Part shown: positions 8,681 to 17,611 of the stretch, piece by piece
How the letters are laid out: each line of letters opens with the position of its first letter
Numbering within the stretch: position 1 is the first letter of the stretch
Source: Bordetella genomosp. 11
GTDB taxonomy: Bacteria > Pseudomonadota > Gammaproteobacteria > Burkholderiales > Burkholderiaceae_B
Direction: 5' to 3'
NCBI RefSeq assembly: GCF_002261215.1
Contig: NZ_NEVS01000004.1
Coordinates: forward strand, 3,968,001-4,032,000
Length of the DNA stretch: 64,000 nt
Translations under genes and position numbers: made by a program
The notes under the pieces: model-generated
What the model saw: only the letters and a program-made list of their open reading frames with translations
The model's database searches: none
What the model was told of the DNA's origin: nothing

Positions 8681-9415
8681 TCACACGCCCAGGTAGCGGC
8701 TCCACAGCCCGCGGTCGGCGTCCAGCTGGCGCGAATCGCCCGTCCATACGATGCGTCCCCGCTCCAGGATGATGTGGCGGTCGGCCAGGGCCAGCAACCG
8801 CTCGACATATTTGTCGATCACCAGGATGGTCTGTCCGGCCGCCCGCAGGCGCGCCAGGCAGGCCCAGATTTCCTCGCGCACCTTGGGTGCCAGTCCTTCG
8901 GTCGCCTCGTCCAGAATGAGCAGGCGCGGGTTGGTCACCAGCGCGCGGCCGATGGCAAGCATCTGCTGCTCGCCGCCGGACAGCTGGTTGCCCATATTGC
9001 CGGCGCGCTCGGCCAGGCGGGGAAAGAGCTCGCAAACGCGTTCGGGCGTCCATGGCGCGGCGCCCGGGACGGCGCCGTGCCGGGTCGTGGCGAAAGCGGT
9101 CAGGTGCTCGCGCACGGTCAGATTGGGAAAGCACTGGCGCCCTTCCGGGACGATGGCGATCCCGGCGCGCGCGATGCGGTCGGTCGCCCAGCCGCCGATC
9201 TCGCGCCCGTCGAAGCGGATGCCCCCCGCCTTCAGGGGCAACTCGCCGAACAGCGTGCGCAGCAAGGTGGTCTTGCCCATACCGTTGCGGCCCAGCAGGG
9301 TGACCACTTCTCCGGCGTTGACGGACATGTCGACGCCGAACAGCACCTGGCTGGCGCCGTAGCCGCTTTGCACGCCTTGCAGATGGAGCATCGCGCCGTC
9401 CACGCCCTCGCTCAT
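8681..9415 (-). CDS. livF: Branched-chain/aromatic acid ABC importer ATPase LivF
   Basis: 244 residues with Walker A GRNGMGKTT, ABC signature LSGGEQQM, Walker B LLILDEATEGLAP and switch histidine replaced by the LVIDKY segment found in some LivF proteins. It powers uptake with the LivG half encoded just before; its ATG overlaps the fused livMG stop by four bases (ATGA). Nearby hydrolase and MarR genes, and the shared operator with an aryl-CoA hydroxylase, suggest an aromatic acid or related compound rather than leucine as substrate. Confidence 0.9.
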   Translation of the reverse strand: MSEGVDGAMLHLQGVQSGYGASQVLFGVDMSVNAGEVVTLLGRNGMGKTTLLRTLFGELPLKAGGIRFDGREIGGWATDRIARAGIAIVPEGRQCFPNLTVREHLTAFATTRHGAVPGAAPWTPERVCELFPRLAERAGNMGNQLSGGEQQMLAIGRALVTNPRLLILDEATEGLAPKVREEIWACLARLRAAGQTILVIDKYVERLLALADRHIILERGRIVWTGDSRQLDADRGLWSRYLGV

Positions 9416-11241
9416 GTCGTCGCGAGCGGACTTGCGTCCATCTCGTCCCCAAGATAGGCCTGGCGCACCGCCGCGTCATTGCGGATTTCCTCTGGGGTGC
9501 CCGTGGCGATGATCCGTCCATAGACCAGCACCGAGATGCGGTCGGCCAGACGGAATACGGCTTCCATATCGTGTTCGACCAGCAGCATGGCGGCGCGCCC
9601 GCGCATCGATTCGATCAGGTCGGCCAGCCGCGCGGTTTCGTCCGGTCCCATTCCGGCCATGGGTTCGTCCAGCAGCAGCACACTGGGCCGCGCGGCCAGC
9701 GCCAGCGCGAACTCCAGTTTGCGCTGCTCGCCATGCGGCAGGGTATCGGCACGGCGGGCCAGTTGCTCTTCGTCCAGGCCGCATTCCCGCGCCAGCGCGT
9801 GGGCGGCGTGATACAGGGGGCGATCGGCGCTGCGCGGGCTCCAGCAGCCCAGGCCGCCGCCGTCGTGCGCCTGAACGGCCAGCATCAGGTTGTCGCGCAC
9901 GGACAGGCGCTTGAATATATTGGTGATCTGATAGGACCGGGAGAGGCCGGCGGCGACGCGCTGATGCGCGGCCAGATGCGTGATGTCGGCGTCGTTCAGT
10001 CGCAGCCTGCCGGCATCGGCCGGCAGCGTGCCGGCAAGCAGATGGATCAGGGTCGACTTGCCCGCGCCGTTGGGCCCGATGACGGCATGGATTTCTCCGG
10101 GCATCAGCGTCAGGGACAGGCTGTCGGTCGCCACCAGGGCGCCGAATCGCTTGACCAGCGTTTGCGCGCTCAGCGCCGGGGACTGGGTCGAGGCCGATGG
10201 CGCCGCCGCCGCGGGCGCCGCGGATGAAGCGGGCACCGTAGCCCGGGCGGGCCGCGCGGCCGCTGCCGGCGCCGTGGCCGGCATGCCGGTAAGGTCTTCG
10301 TCTCGCGGTTTGCCCGCGAACCACGGGGCCGCCAGCCCGGCCAGCCCTCGTGGCGCGCCGAATACCACCAGCAGCAACACCAGCCCCAGCGGCAGATGCC
10401 AGTACTCGGTCCACATGCGCAGGACTTCTTCCAGCGTCAGCATCAGCGCCGCGCCCGCCAGGCCGCCATAGCGCAACCCCATGCCGCCGACCAGCACCAT
10501 GATCAGCAGGTTCGCCGACTGTGTCCAATGCATCAGGTTCGGCGACACGAACAGATTGTTATTGGCCAGCAGCGCCCCCGCCAGCCCGGCCACCGCGGCA
10601 CCGACGACAAAAGCCGCGAGCTTGATCCGGTAGACGGGATAACCCAGCGCCACCATGCGCGATTCGTTTTCGCGCACGCCTTGCAGCGCGGCGCCGAAGC
10701 GCGAAGCGGTCAACCGGTTCAAGCCCGCCGACAGCAGCACGAACACCAGAAGCACCACGTAGTAGAACGGCACATCGGCGCCAAGATCGATGCCGGGCAA
10801 GGCGGCCGGCCCGGGCAGGTTCAGGCCGTCCTCGCCGCCATACTGGCGCAGCGAAATGAAGACGTAATACAGCATCTGCGCGAAGGCCAGCGTGATCATG
10901 ATGAAGTAGACGCCGCGCGTGCGCAGCGATATCGCACCGGTGATCCAGGCCAGCAGCCCGGCCAGTGCCGCCGCCGCGGGCCACACGATGAACGCCGACC
11001 GCACGCCCGCCACGCCCAGTATCGCCGCCGCGTAGGCCCCCGCGCCGAAGAAGGCCGCATGCCCCAGCGCGACCATGCCGCCGTAGCCCAGCACCAAGTT
11101 CAGGCCCGCGGCCGCCAGCGCGAAGATCAGTACCCGTCGCACGAACGAGATATAGAAGTCCAGGCCCATGAAGGGCGCGACCAACGGGAACAGCGCCAGC
11201 GCGGCCACTCCCACCATCGTCCACATCGTTGTACGTCGCAT
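9412..11241 (-). CDS. Fused ABC importer permease LivM and ATPase LivG
   Basis: One 609-residue frame from ATG 11241. Residues 1-308 are a LivM-type permease with about nine or ten membrane segments and the usual ALGHAAFFGAGAYAAA and RTRGVYFIMITLAFAQM motifs. Residues 311-357 are an alanine/proline-rich linker. Residues 358-609 are a LivG ATPase with Walker A GPNGAGKST (389-397), signature-region LPHGEQRKLEFA and Walker B VLLLDEPMAGMGP. The usual two genes are therefore joined, with no stop or start signal between them. The frame remains open upstream to 11967 but that part is the complement of livH. Two bases separate it from the livH stop. Confidence 0.9.
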   Translation of the reverse strand: MRRTTMWTMVGVAALALFPLVAPFMGLDFYISFVRRVLIFALAAAGLNLVLGYGGMVALGHAAFFGAGAYAAAILGVAGVRSAFIVWPAAAALAGLLAWITGAISLRTRGVYFIMITLAFAQMLYYVFISLRQYGGEDGLNLPGPAALPGIDLGADVPFYYVVLLVFVLLSAGLNRLTASRFGAALQGVRENESRMVALGYPVYRIKLAAFVVGAAVAGLAGALLANNNLFVSPNLMHWTQSANLLIMVLVGGMGLRYGGLAGAALMLTLEEVLRMWTEYWHLPLGLVLLLVVFGAPRGLAGLAAPWFAGKPRDEDLTGMPATAPAAAARPARATVPASSAAPAAAAPSASTQSPALSAQTLVKRFGALVATDSLSLTLMPGEIHAVIGPNGAGKSTLIHLLAGTLPADAGRLRLNDADITHLAAHQRVAAGLSRSYQITNIFKRLSVRDNLMLAVQAHDGGGLGCWSPRSADRPLYHAAHALARECGLDEEQLARRADTLPHGEQRKLEFALALAARPSVLLLDEPMAGMGPDETARLADLIESMRGRAAMLLVEHDMEAVFRLADRISVLVYGRIIATGTPEEIRNDAAVRQAYLGDEMDASPLATT

Positions 11242-11243
11242 GG

Positions 11244-12164
11244 TCAGCCGCGCGCGGGAAACAGGCCGGCGGGACGGAACACCAGCACCGCCGCCATCAG
11301 GATGTAGATGGACAAGGCCGCCAGCGTGGGGCCGACGCTCCCGGCCACCGACGGCGCGAAAACCTGGCGCAGCAATAGCGGCAGGAAGGCACGGCCGGCG
11401 GTATCGACCATGCCGACCAGCAGCGCGCCGACGAAGGCGCCTCGTATGGAGCCGATGCCGCCGATCACGATGCACACCAGGACGAGGATCAGGATGTCTT
11501 CCCCCATGCCGACCTGCACCGCCGTCAGCGGCCCCAGCAGCGCGCCGGCCACCGCGGCCAGCATCGCGCCCAGGCAGAAGACGCCCAGGAACAACAGCGG
11601 CACGCGCACGCCCATGCGGGTGGCCATCTGCCGGTTCGATGCGCCCGCGCGCACCAGCACCCCGGCGCGGGTGCGCGTCACGAACAGATAGAGGCCAAGC
11701 GCCACCAGCAGGCCGGCGACGATGATCATCAGGCGATACGAGGAATACATCAGGTCCGGCAACAGGCGCACGGGTCCGCTCAGGGCCGCCGGCGTGGCCA
11801 GCATGACCGGCGCCGGTCCCCAGATCATTTTGACGAGGTCTCCCGCGATCAGGATGACCGCGTACGTGCCCAGGACCTGCGCCAGATGGTCGCGCACCGC
11901 CAGGCGGCGGATCAACACCAGCTCCAGCACGGCGCCGATGGCTCCGGTGGCCAGCGCCGCCACGCACACGGCGGCCAGGAAGGAACCGGTGCGCTGCATG
12001 GTTTCGGCCGCCACGTAGGCGCCCGCCATGTACAGCGAACCGTGCGCCAGGTTCAGGATGTCCATCACGCCGAAGACCAGGGTCAGGCCGGCGGCGATCA
12101 GGAACAACATCAGGCCGAATTGCAGTCCGTTGAGCAATTGCTCCAGGACGAGCGTGTATCCCAT
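11244..12164 (-). CDS. livH: ABC importer permease LivH
   Basis: 306 residues, almost entirely hydrophobic, starting MGYTLVLEQLLNGLQFGLML and containing GLTLVFGVMDILNLAHGSLYM, the canonical LivH start region, and GMGEDILILVLVCIVIGGIGSIRGAF, the coupling region toward the ATPase. It forms the second transmembrane half of the importer with the LivM part. It lies seven bases after the binding-protein gene and two before livMG, so the four genes form one leftward operon. Confidence 0.9.
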   Translation of the reverse strand: MGYTLVLEQLLNGLQFGLMLFLIAAGLTLVFGVMDILNLAHGSLYMAGAYVAAETMQRTGSFLAAVCVAALATGAIGAVLELVLIRRLAVRDHLAQVLGTYAVILIAGDLVKMIWGPAPVMLATPAALSGPVRLLPDLMYSSYRLMIIVAGLLVALGLYLFVTRTRAGVLVRAGASNRQMATRMGVRVPLLFLGVFCLGAMLAAVAGALLGPLTAVQVGMGEDILILVLVCIVIGGIGSIRGAFVGALLVGMVDTAGRAFLPLLLRQVFAPSVAGSVGPTLAALSIYILMAAVLVFRPAGLFPARG

Positions 12165-12171
12165 GGCGCGG

Positions 12172-13335
12172 TCAGAGTTTGCACTGGCCGACGTAGACGT
12201 CTTGGTAGTGATCGACCGCCTTGCCCACCAGCTTGTTGGTCACGCGGCCGCTGCCGTCCTTGTCGACCACGCGCACGTAGTAGGCCTGGATGGGATAGTG
12301 GTTGGCGCCGTAGGTGAACTTGCCCCGCACCGACGTGAAGTCGGCCTTGGACAGGGCGGCCACGATGGCCTGGCGGTCGCTGGCCTTGCCGCCGCTCTGC
12401 CTGACGGCCGCGTCCATGGCCATGATCGCGTCATAGGCCTGCGCCGCGTACAGCGACGGATAGCGGCCGTTGTATTCCTTGCGGAAGGCGGCCACGAAGT
12501 CCTTGTTGGCCGGCACGTCCAGGTCATGCGCCCATTGCGCCGTGTTGTACATGCCGATCATGTCGGCGCCGACGGCCTGGATCACGTCCTCGTCGGCGGA
12601 GAACCCCGGCCCCACCAGCGCGATTCCGCCCTTCAGCCCGGCGCCGACGAATTGCTTGATGAAATTGATGCCCATGCCGCCGGGCAGGAAGATATACACG
12701 GCATCCGGCTTGGCGGCGCGTATCTGCGCGAGCTCCGCGGCATAGTCCAGTTGGCCCAGCTTGGTATAGATTTCCTCGGCCACCGGCGACTTGTAGCCGC
12801 GCTTGAAGCCGGTCAGCGCGTCGCGCCCGGCCGGATAGTCCGGCGCGATGATCAGCATCTTCTTGTAGCCGCGGTCGGCCGCCATTTTGCCCGCCACCTC
12901 ATGGAAGGCATCGTTCTGGTACGCCGTGCCGAACCAGTAGGTGTTGCATTGCTCGCCGGCATACTGGCTGGGACCGGGATTGTTCGACAGGTACGGGACC
13001 TTGGCGGCGAATAGCGCGGGGCCGACCGCCAGCGCCACGTTCGATCCGATGGGGCCGGTGAAGAAATCGATCTTTTCGCGCTGGATATAGCGCGTGACCA
13101 GTTGCCGCGCCTGGTCGGGATTGCCGCCCATGTCCGTCTGCAGGAACTCGGCGGGCTGGCCGCCCAGCTTGTTGCCCAGTTGCTTGATGGCCAGGTTGAA
13201 CCCATCGCGGGCTTCGGCGCCCAGGGCCGAGAACGGTCCGGAAATATCGTTGGCGATGCCGACCTTGATGGTGTCCGCCGCGGCAATGCCGGGCAGCAGC
13301 GCGGCGGCCGCGATGAGAGACGGGATGAAACGCAT
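12172..13335 (-). CDS. ABC importer periplasmic substrate-binding protein (LivK type)
   Basis: 387 residues from ATG 13335: a Sec signal peptide (MRFIPSLIAAAALLPGIAAA, cleavage after AAA-type site near residue 20) and a type I periplasmic binding fold starting IKVGIANDISGPFSALG. An AGGAG ribosome-binding site sits eight bases before this ATG; the upstream extension of the frame is arginine-rich and not signal-like. It captures substrate for the LivH/LivMG/LivF system. Sequence context (aromatic CoA regulon) points to an aromatic or small organic acid, which is inference. The promoter lies in 13336-13496 with a MarR-like operator. Confidence 0.9.
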   Translation of the reverse strand: MRFIPSLIAAAALLPGIAAADTIKVGIANDISGPFSALGAEARDGFNLAIKQLGNKLGGQPAEFLQTDMGGNPDQARQLVTRYIQREKIDFFTGPIGSNVALAVGPALFAAKVPYLSNNPGPSQYAGEQCNTYWFGTAYQNDAFHEVAGKMAADRGYKKMLIIAPDYPAGRDALTGFKRGYKSPVAEEIYTKLGQLDYAAELAQIRAAKPDAVYIFLPGGMGINFIKQFVGAGLKGGIALVGPGFSADEDVIQAVGADMIGMYNTAQWAHDLDVPANKDFVAAFRKEYNGRYPSLYAAQAYDAIMAMDAAVRQSGGKASDRQAIVAALSKADFTSVRGKFTYGANHYPIQAYYVRVVDKDGSGRVTNKLVGKAVDHYQDVYVGQCKL

Positions 13336-13439
13336 GCGATGCTCCTGGCGCGAGCCGCGCCGGCCGGTTCTTGAATGTGTGAGATGCGGTTCCACGGACC
13401 GCCAGCGCCTAGATTCCCCCCTGCGCGCTGGCGTCCGAC

Positions 13440-13457
13440 ATAGTTTAGGTTTAAAGT
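13440..13457. promoter_or_regulatory. MarR-type operator candidate between divergent importer and hydrolase genes
   Basis: The 18 bases begin ATAGTTTAGG and end TTTAAAGT, an imperfect dyad (AGTTTA/TAAAGT). Fifteen of 18 bases equal the site at 203-220. Read leftward, TTGTTC (about 13463-13468) and TAAACT lie 18 bases apart, so the site would cover the -10 of the importer operon; it is also 40 bases before the hydrolase ATG. The MarR protein two genes downstream is the likely ligand-responsive repressor (inference). Confidence 0.6.
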
Positions 13458-13496
13458 AATGCGCGGAACAAGTCTAGGGTTTTTACCAATATCCCC

Positions 13497-14426
13497 ATGG
13501 CACCCCTCTATCGCGACTACGATCGCGCCGCGCTGGATATCCAATACAACGCACGCGCCACCGCACCCGATTTCAGCGACATCATGCGCCAGTATGCCGA
13601 ACAAAGCCGGCATGCGCGCCAGACGCTGCCCTGCGTGGCCGACGTGGCCTACGGCGATCACGCCGACGAAACGCTGGATATTTTCCCATCGGCCCGCCCC
13701 GGCGCCGCGCCGGTGTTCGTGTTCCTGCACGGCGGCTACTGGCGCCTGCTGTCCAAGGACGATTCCAGCGCCATGGCGCCCGTGTTCACGCGCGCCGGCG
13801 CGGTGCTGGTCGCGGTGAATTATTCCCTGGCGCCGGCGGTCACGCTGGACCGCATCGTGGACCAGATCCGCCGCGCCATGGCGTGGCTGCACCGGAACAT
13901 CGCCGCGCATGGCGGCGACCCGGCGCGCATCCACGTCGGCGGCAGCTCGGCGGGCGGTCATCTGGCCGGCATGCTGCTGACGGACGACTGGCAGGCGCGC
14001 TACGGCGTGCCGGCCGATATCGTCCGCGGCGCTGCGCCCTTGTCGGGCCTGTTCGACCTGACGCCGCTGGTGCACACGCACATCAACGAATGGATGCGCC
14101 TGACGCCGGAATCGGCCGCGCGCAACAGCCCGATGCTGCACCTGCCCGCCACGCCCCCGCCCGTCGTCGCCAGCCATGGCGCAAACGAGACCGACGAATT
14201 CAAACGGCAAACGCGCGACTACGTGGATGCGCTGCGCGCCCGCGGCGGCGATGCCCGCTATGTGCCGATGCCGGGCAGCAACCATTTCGATATCGTGCTG
14301 CGGCTGAACGACCCCGACGCGCCCATCACGCGCGCCATCTTCGCGCAGATGGGACTGCATCCGGACGGCGGCGCCGGCGACGGGCATCCCGGCACATCGG
14401 CCCCGGCCGGCGGGCGGCAGCCATGA
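13497..14426 (+). CDS. Alpha/beta hydrolase of the kynurenine-formamidase-like group
   Basis: 309 residues. HGGYWRLLSKDD (about 77-88) is the oxyanion-hole motif of the hormone-sensitive-lipase/arylformamidase group; VGGSSAGGH (about 146-154) holds the nucleophile serine; GSNHFDIVL near residue 260 holds the histidine. It cleaves an ester or amide. Similar proteins are annotated as arylformamidases (N-formylkynurenine to kynurenine, leading to anthranilate), which would suit a neighbouring 2-aminobenzoyl-CoA route, but a thioesterase or carboxylesterase role is equally possible. No clear ribosome-binding site precedes the ATG. Its stop overlaps the MarR start (ATGA). Confidence 0.8.
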   Translation: MAPLYRDYDRAALDIQYNARATAPDFSDIMRQYAEQSRHARQTLPCVADVAYGDHADETLDIFPSARPGAAPVFVFLHGGYWRLLSKDDSSAMAPVFTRAGAVLVAVNYSLAPAVTLDRIVDQIRRAMAWLHRNIAAHGGDPARIHVGGSSAGGHLAGMLLTDDWQARYGVPADIVRGAAPLSGLFDLTPLVHTHINEWMRLTPESAARNSPMLHLPATPPPVVASHGANETDEFKRQTRDYVDALRARGGDARYVPMPGSNHFDIVLRLNDPDAPITRAIFAQMGLHPDGGAGDGHPGTSAPAGGRQP

Positions 14427-14911
14427 CGCAGCCGCCCGACCTGGAATCGCGGGCCGCGCCGGACGACCATCACGCGCTGCGCCTGTGGCTGCGCCTGCTG
14501 ACATGCGCAAATCTGGTGGAAGCCGAAATCCGCGGCCGCCTGCGCTCCGAATTCGATACCACGCTGCCGCGCTTCGACCTGATGGCGCAATTGCAACGCG
14601 CGCCCAAGGGCATGAAGATGGGCGAACTGTCGCGCCATATGATGGTGACCAACGGCAACATCACCGGCATCACCGATCAGCTGGAAAAGGAAGGCCTGGT
14701 CACGCGCACCAAGGTCGCGTCGGACCGGCGCACCTCGCTGATCAGGCTGACCCCGCAGGGACGCAAGACTTTCGCCCGGATGGCGCGCGCCCACGAGGCC
14801 TGGGTGAAGGAATTGTTGTCGGGTTTGCCGGAAAGCAGCCGCAACGCACTCTTTCAAACCCTGGGAGAGCTTAAACTGCAGGTCGTGGCCAGTCGCGCGC
14901 AGGCGCGCTGA
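14423..14911 (+). CDS. MarR-family transcriptional regulator
   Basis: 162 residues with the MarR winged helix: LPRFDLMAQLQRAPKGMKMGELSRHMMVTNGNITGITDQLEKEGLV (split here by the recognition helix at VTNGNITGITDQ) and the wing SDRRTSLIRLTPQG. N- and C-terminal helices form the dimer interface. The gene overlaps the hydrolase by four bases. MarR proteins near aromatic-CoA genes commonly repress them and are released by a CoA thioester. The two matching dyads at 191-219 and 13440-13457 are the best candidate operators. Family certain, effector inferred. Confidence 0.9.
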   Translation: MTQPPDLESRAAPDDHHALRLWLRLLTCANLVEAEIRGRLRSEFDTTLPRFDLMAQLQRAPKGMKMGELSRHMMVTNGNITGITDQLEKEGLVTRTKVASDRRTSLIRLTPQGRKTFARMARAHEAWVKELLSGLPESSRNALFQTLGELKLQVVASRAQAR

Positions 14912-14938
14912 TTTCTTCAACGATCCGTCAGAACCCCG

Positions 14939-15982
14939 ATGATCCCGGTCGCGCTGCCCGGCGGCAACTTCTACCCCATGCTGGCGGTTTCGCTGGTGTG
15001 CCTGGCCACGCTGCTGACCTGGATCGCCGTGCTGTGCACCAACCGGCTGGCCCGGACCCGCCTGCGCGCCCGCCCGCGCAGCAACGCCGTCGCCATGCTG
15101 GCCCTGGCCATCGTCGGCGGCATCTTCCCGGCCCGCCTGGCCCTGCACTGGTTCGATACCCGCCAGGCCGCCGCCGACCAGGCGGCCCATACCCTGGTCC
15201 TGGACGCTTCCCGGACGCTGGCGGGCATCGACATGCCGGCGGGCACGCGGCTGCTGGTCCGCCTGCCCGGTCGGCCGGACACCTTCGAGATGGCGTATTT
15301 CCCCCGTCCCGTTCCGGTCGGCGGCATCCCGGTCAACAGCCTGGAACGCTACCTGGCTCAATCCGGCGTGCGGGAATTCCGCGCCACCGGCGCGTCGGGC
15401 GCCCTGCCGGAAGACGAAAGCGCCGACGGCTGGCGCTGCACGCGCGGCCACAAAGTGGAATTCAAGGCCGACGACAACGGCGCGCTGCGCTTCAGCAGCT
15501 GCCACCTGGCGGCGGGCAACACGGTGGATGGGCAGCCGCTGCCGGCGGGCACCTGGGTCGCGCTGCGCCACGGGCCGCGCCCGGCCACGGATTTCCAGCA
15601 TGTGGACGGCTGGCTGTTGCGCACCGACGGCAGCGAACCTTCCATGGTGGCCGGCATGCCGCTGCTGAAGGCGGACCTGCGGCTGGACCGCGCCCGCAAG
15701 CTGCTGTGGTTCGAGGGCAGCCTGGGCAAGGAATACACCCTGGGCCCCATGACCTACCCGGCCGGCACGCGGGTGGCGACGGCCAGCGCCACGGTCGCCG
15801 GCGCCAAACCGGGCGATCTGGTTTTCAGTCCGTCGCGCGGCCGTTCCGCCGGCCGCAACGACGGCGACGACGTGCCCTCCGGGCAATCGGTCCTGCAGTC
15901 GCCCGATGGCAGCGTGCGCGGCGTCATGAGCAACCGCGCCGCCGGCGTCCTGGACGTCGCGTCCATCGGCACCACGCCCTAG
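14939..15982 (+). CDS. Inner-membrane protein of unknown function
   Basis: 347 residues. Two membrane segments (about 13-35 and 49-68) are joined by a short arginine-rich loop; the remaining 275 residues would lie outside the cytoplasm or in it depending on topology. The soluble part has strand-like alternation and repeated motifs such as LPAGTWVALRHG and TYPAGTRVATASATVAG. I do not recognise the family. The stop codon TAG (15980-15982) is formed by the edge of the 272-bp inverted-repeat element, so the original C terminus may have been different. It follows the MarR gene by 27 bases on the same strand. Confidence 0.75.
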   Translation: MIPVALPGGNFYPMLAVSLVCLATLLTWIAVLCTNRLARTRLRARPRSNAVAMLALAIVGGIFPARLALHWFDTRQAAADQAAHTLVLDASRTLAGIDMPAGTRLLVRLPGRPDTFEMAYFPRPVPVGGIPVNSLERYLAQSGVREFRATGASGALPEDESADGWRCTRGHKVEFKADDNGALRFSSCHLAAGNTVDGQPLPAGTWVALRHGPRPATDFQHVDGWLLRTDGSEPSMVAGMPLLKADLRLDRARKLLWFEGSLGKEYTLGPMTYPAGTRVATASATVAGAKPGDLVFSPSRGRSAGRNDGDDVPSGQSVLQSPDGSVRGVMSNRAAGVLDVASIGTTP

Positions 15983-16250
15983 GGCCTGTTAACGCTAGAA
16001 GGAGCCTCGCATGAGTACGCAAACCGGTGGATGGCAAGGCACGAAGCGCAGTCGTGGTGATGCCACGGCGAGCATTCGTAACGCGGCCAGGCGCCGGTTT
16101 GCGTACTCACCCTTCGGGCTGGCCGAGTCCGGGGCGGCATACGTCGTTACGGACTCCACACGTGGATTAACCACGCCGCGTCGTCCGCGCCTAGTCTGCC
16201 GCCCCGGACTCGGCCAGTGCGAGGCTCCTTCTAGCGTTAACAGGCCCTAG
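15979..16250. mobile_element. 272-bp MITE-like element with 32-bp perfect terminal inverted repeats
   Basis: The arms 15979-16010 and 16219-16250 are exact reverse complements (32 bp). Inside, two further perfect inverted repeats form separate arms: 16012-16027 with 16094-16109 (16 bp), and 16119-16139 with 16197-16217 (21 bp). Each has its own tip hairpin (CGTGG/CCACG at 16053-16067 and 16161-16175). The whole can fold as a three-way junction with few unpaired bases. TA occurs at both outer edges (15980-15981 and 16248-16249), compatible with a TA target duplication as in IS630/Tc1-type elements. It encodes no transposase; a 79-codon open frame inside is an artefact of the inverted repeats. 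It fills the space between the membrane protein and argJ. Confidence 0.8.
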
Positions 16251-16354
16251 GCCAAAACGCTGGGATAATAGGCGCCTTTGCCACCGCCGTTCCGTACGGA
16301 CGGCGATTCGCCCACGCCAGCCCGTCGCATCGGGCCGCCACAGAGACTCCGCCC

Positions 16355-17581
16355 ATGGCCGTCAACCTGAAGATCCCCTCCGAATCCGAAATTTTCCCCG
16401 TATCCGGCGTCGACATCGGCGTCGCCGAAGCCGGCATCCGCAAGGCGGGGCGACGGGATCTGACGGTGTTCCGCCTGGCCGAGGGCGCGACCGTGGCCGG
16501 CGTTTTCACGCGCAACCGCTTCCGCGCCGCGCCGGTCCAGGTATGCGAAAGCCATCTGGCGGGCGGCGACGCCATCGCGGCGCTGGTGATCAACACCGGC
16601 AACGCCAACGCCGGCACGGGCGCGGACGGCCTGGCGCGGACCCAGGCCACCTGCACCGCCCTGGCCGGCCTGCTGAAGGTCAGGCCCACCCAGATCCTGC
16701 CCTTTTCCACGGGCGTCATCCTGGAGCCGCTGCCGGTGGACCGCCTCGTGGCCGGCCTGCCCCAGGCCATCGCCACGCTGGCGCCGGACAACTGGATGAA
16801 TGCCGCGCACGGCATCATGACCACGGACACGCTGCCGAAGATCTCGTCGGCGCGCAAGACCATCGGCGGCCACACCGTTACCTTTACCGGCATCAGCAAG
16901 GGGGCCGGCATGATCCGGCCCAACATGGCCACCATGCTGGGCTTCCTGGCCACCGACGCCGGCATCGCCCGGCCGCTGCTGGAAAAACTGACGCGCCAGA
17001 TCGCCGACCGGTCCTTCAACCGCATTACGGTGGACGGCGATACCTCGACCAATGACTCTTTCATCGTCATCGCCACCGGCAAGTCCGGCCTGCGCGTGGA
17101 AAGCGAAAGCGACCCGCACTACGCCGAACTGGCCAGCGCGCTCGGCGACGCGGCCGCCGAACTGGCGCAGAAGATCGTCCGCGACGCCGAAGGCGCCACC
17201 AAGTTCATCACCATCCGCGTGGAAGAAGCCGGCAACACCGACGAAGCCTTGAAGGTCGCCTATGCCGTCGCCCATTCGCCGCTGGTCAAGACGGCCTTCT
17301 ACGCGTCGGACCCCAACCTGGGCCGCATCCTGGCCGCCGTCGGCTATGCCGGCATCGACGACCTGGACGTCGGCCGCCTGCGCCTGTGGCTGGACGACGT
17401 GCTGGTGGCCACGCAGGGCGGCCGCAATCCCGACTACCGCGAGGAAGACGGCCAGCGCGTCATGAAGCAGGCCGAAATCCTCGTGCGCATCGCGCTGGGC
17501 CGCGGGCAGGTTGCCGACACCGTCTATACCTGCGACTTCTCGCACGAGTATGTCAGCATCAACGCGGACTACCGCTCCTGA
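16355..17581 (+). CDS. argJ: Bifunctional glutamate N-acetyltransferase/amino-acid acetyltransferase ArgJ
   Basis: 408 residues matching ArgJ along its length. The autoproteolysis site [11 protein letters not shown] is present; cleavage occurs before the threonine of TML, which becomes the nucleophile of the beta subunit. Other family marks are [25 protein letters not shown] and the C-terminal [18 protein letters not shown]. It recycles acetyl groups from N-acetylornithine to glutamate in arginine synthesis in the cytoplasm. The 104 bases between the MITE-like element and its ATG must hold its promoter if not read through from upstream. Confidence 0.97.
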   Translation: MAVNLKIPSESEIFPVSGVDIGVAEAGIRKAGRRDLTVFRLAEGATVAGVFTRNRFRAAPVQVCESHLAGGDAIAALVINTGNANAGTGADGLARTQATCTALAGLLKVRPTQILPFSTGVILEPLPVDRLVAGLPQAIATLAPDNWMNAAHGIMTTDTLPKISSARKTIGGHTVTFTGISKGAGMIRPNMATMLGFLATDAGIARPLLEKLTRQIADRSFNRITVDGDTSTNDSFIVIATGKSGLRVESESDPHYAELASALGDAAAELAQKIVRDAEGATKFITIRVEEAGNTDEALKVAYAVAHSPLVKTAFYASDPNLGRILAAVGYAGIDDLDVGRLRLWLDDVLVATQGGRNPDYREEDGQRVMKQAEILVRIALGRGQVADTVYTCDFSHEYVSINADYRS

Positions 17582-17611
17582 ACGGGTAGCCGATCGCCTG
17601 GAATCACTACA

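Noticed and set aside
16011..16250. 79-codon open frame inside the 272-bp element
   Set aside because: It runs through both internal inverted repeats and into the terminal repeat; no conserved protein features.
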